Assembly: GCA_947631235.1 (NCBI GenBank)
Contig: CANRKO010000015.1
Span: 1-33,776, forward strand
Reading direction: 5' to 3'
DNA from: an uncultured Clostridia bacterium
Lineage (GTDB): Bacteria; Bacillota; Clostridia; UBA1381
DNA length: 33,776 nt
The notes beneath the pieces are model-generated. The model did no database searches and was not told the DNA's origin. It saw only the letters and a list, made by a program, of their open reading frames with translations. A program made the translations under genes and the position numbers. Shown piece by piece: positions 33,712 to 33,776 of this stretch. The number at the start of each line of letters is the position of its first letter. Position 1 is the stretch's first letter.

Positions 33712-33776
33712 ATAACAGTATAGCATATATCCATAAAAATGGATATTTAAACTATGATTATATAATACAAGGAGGA

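Larger units (their letters stand above)
32287..33776 (-). mobile_element. IS110-family insertion sequence (ends not resolved)
   Basis: The element comprises the transposase at 32354-33523, a short 3' flank and a long non-coding 5' flank of at least 250 bases. IS110 elements lack terminal inverted repeats, so the borders given are approximate and the right one may lie beyond the window. The non-coding side upstream of the transposase is where members of this family encode their guide (bridge) RNA. Confidence 0.75.

Overview
The window reads as the chromosome of a low-to-medium GC Gram-positive bacterium of the class Clostridia, probably an anaerobic gut-type lineage. The basis is the ctsR-mcsA-mcsB-clpC operon, a CIRCE-controlled heat-shock gene, strong AAAGGAGG ribosome sites, TTGACA/TATAAT promoters, an S-layer-homology protein, and pyrophosphate-based metabolism (ppdK plus a membrane pyrophosphatase). 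The genus cannot be fixed from sequence alone.

Layout. 1-390: a leftward tRNA operon (a broken tRNA-Val copy, then tRNA-Val, then tRNA-Asp) behind a perfect consensus promoter. 465-2988: a WYL-domain regulator, an atypical HPr-like protein and a DeoR-type repressor. 3103-7602: the protein quality-control operon ctsR-mcsA-mcsB-clpC with its CtsR operator. 7624-9770: a two-gene unit of a Bro-N (antirepressor/DinD-like) protein and an SLH-domain exported protein. 9773-13134: divergent capA-like and hppA genes. 13564-18295: ilvE, a diguanylate cyclase, small membrane proteins and birA. 18303-18600: a compact, previously unannotated type I toxin-antitoxin locus with par/fst architecture. 18625-21988: htpG under CIRCE control and the convergent enolase gene. 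22143-25639: an OmpR-type two-component system and an exported Ig-like/glucosaminidase cell-wall hydrolase. 25665-28011: a YihY-type membrane protein, a Ser/Tyr/Gly tetrapeptide-repeat protein and a glycosyltransferase-like protein. 28049-30818: ppdK. 30819-33776: accessory DNA with palindromic repeat modules, a divergent SLOG/XRE gene pair and an IS110-family insertion sequence.

How parts fit. ctsR represses its own operon; McsB marks proteins with phosphoarginine for ClpC; htpG is tied to HrcA through CIRCE, so two heat-shock circuits are visible. PpdK and the ion-pumping pyrophosphatase both handle pyrophosphate, and enolase supplies PEP.

The most striking find is at 18303-18600. A 32-residue hydrophobic peptide gene runs leftward. 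A short RNA gene runs rightward towards it. They share one terminator, and a direct DNA repeat at both RNA 5' ends makes the small RNA complementary to the peptide's ribosome site and start codon. Second is the SY-repeat protein and its glycosyltransferase-like neighbour. Third is a modular family of palindromic repeats at four places, whose stems vary in sequence but keep pairing. Fourth is a candidate bridge RNA upstream of the IS110 transposase.
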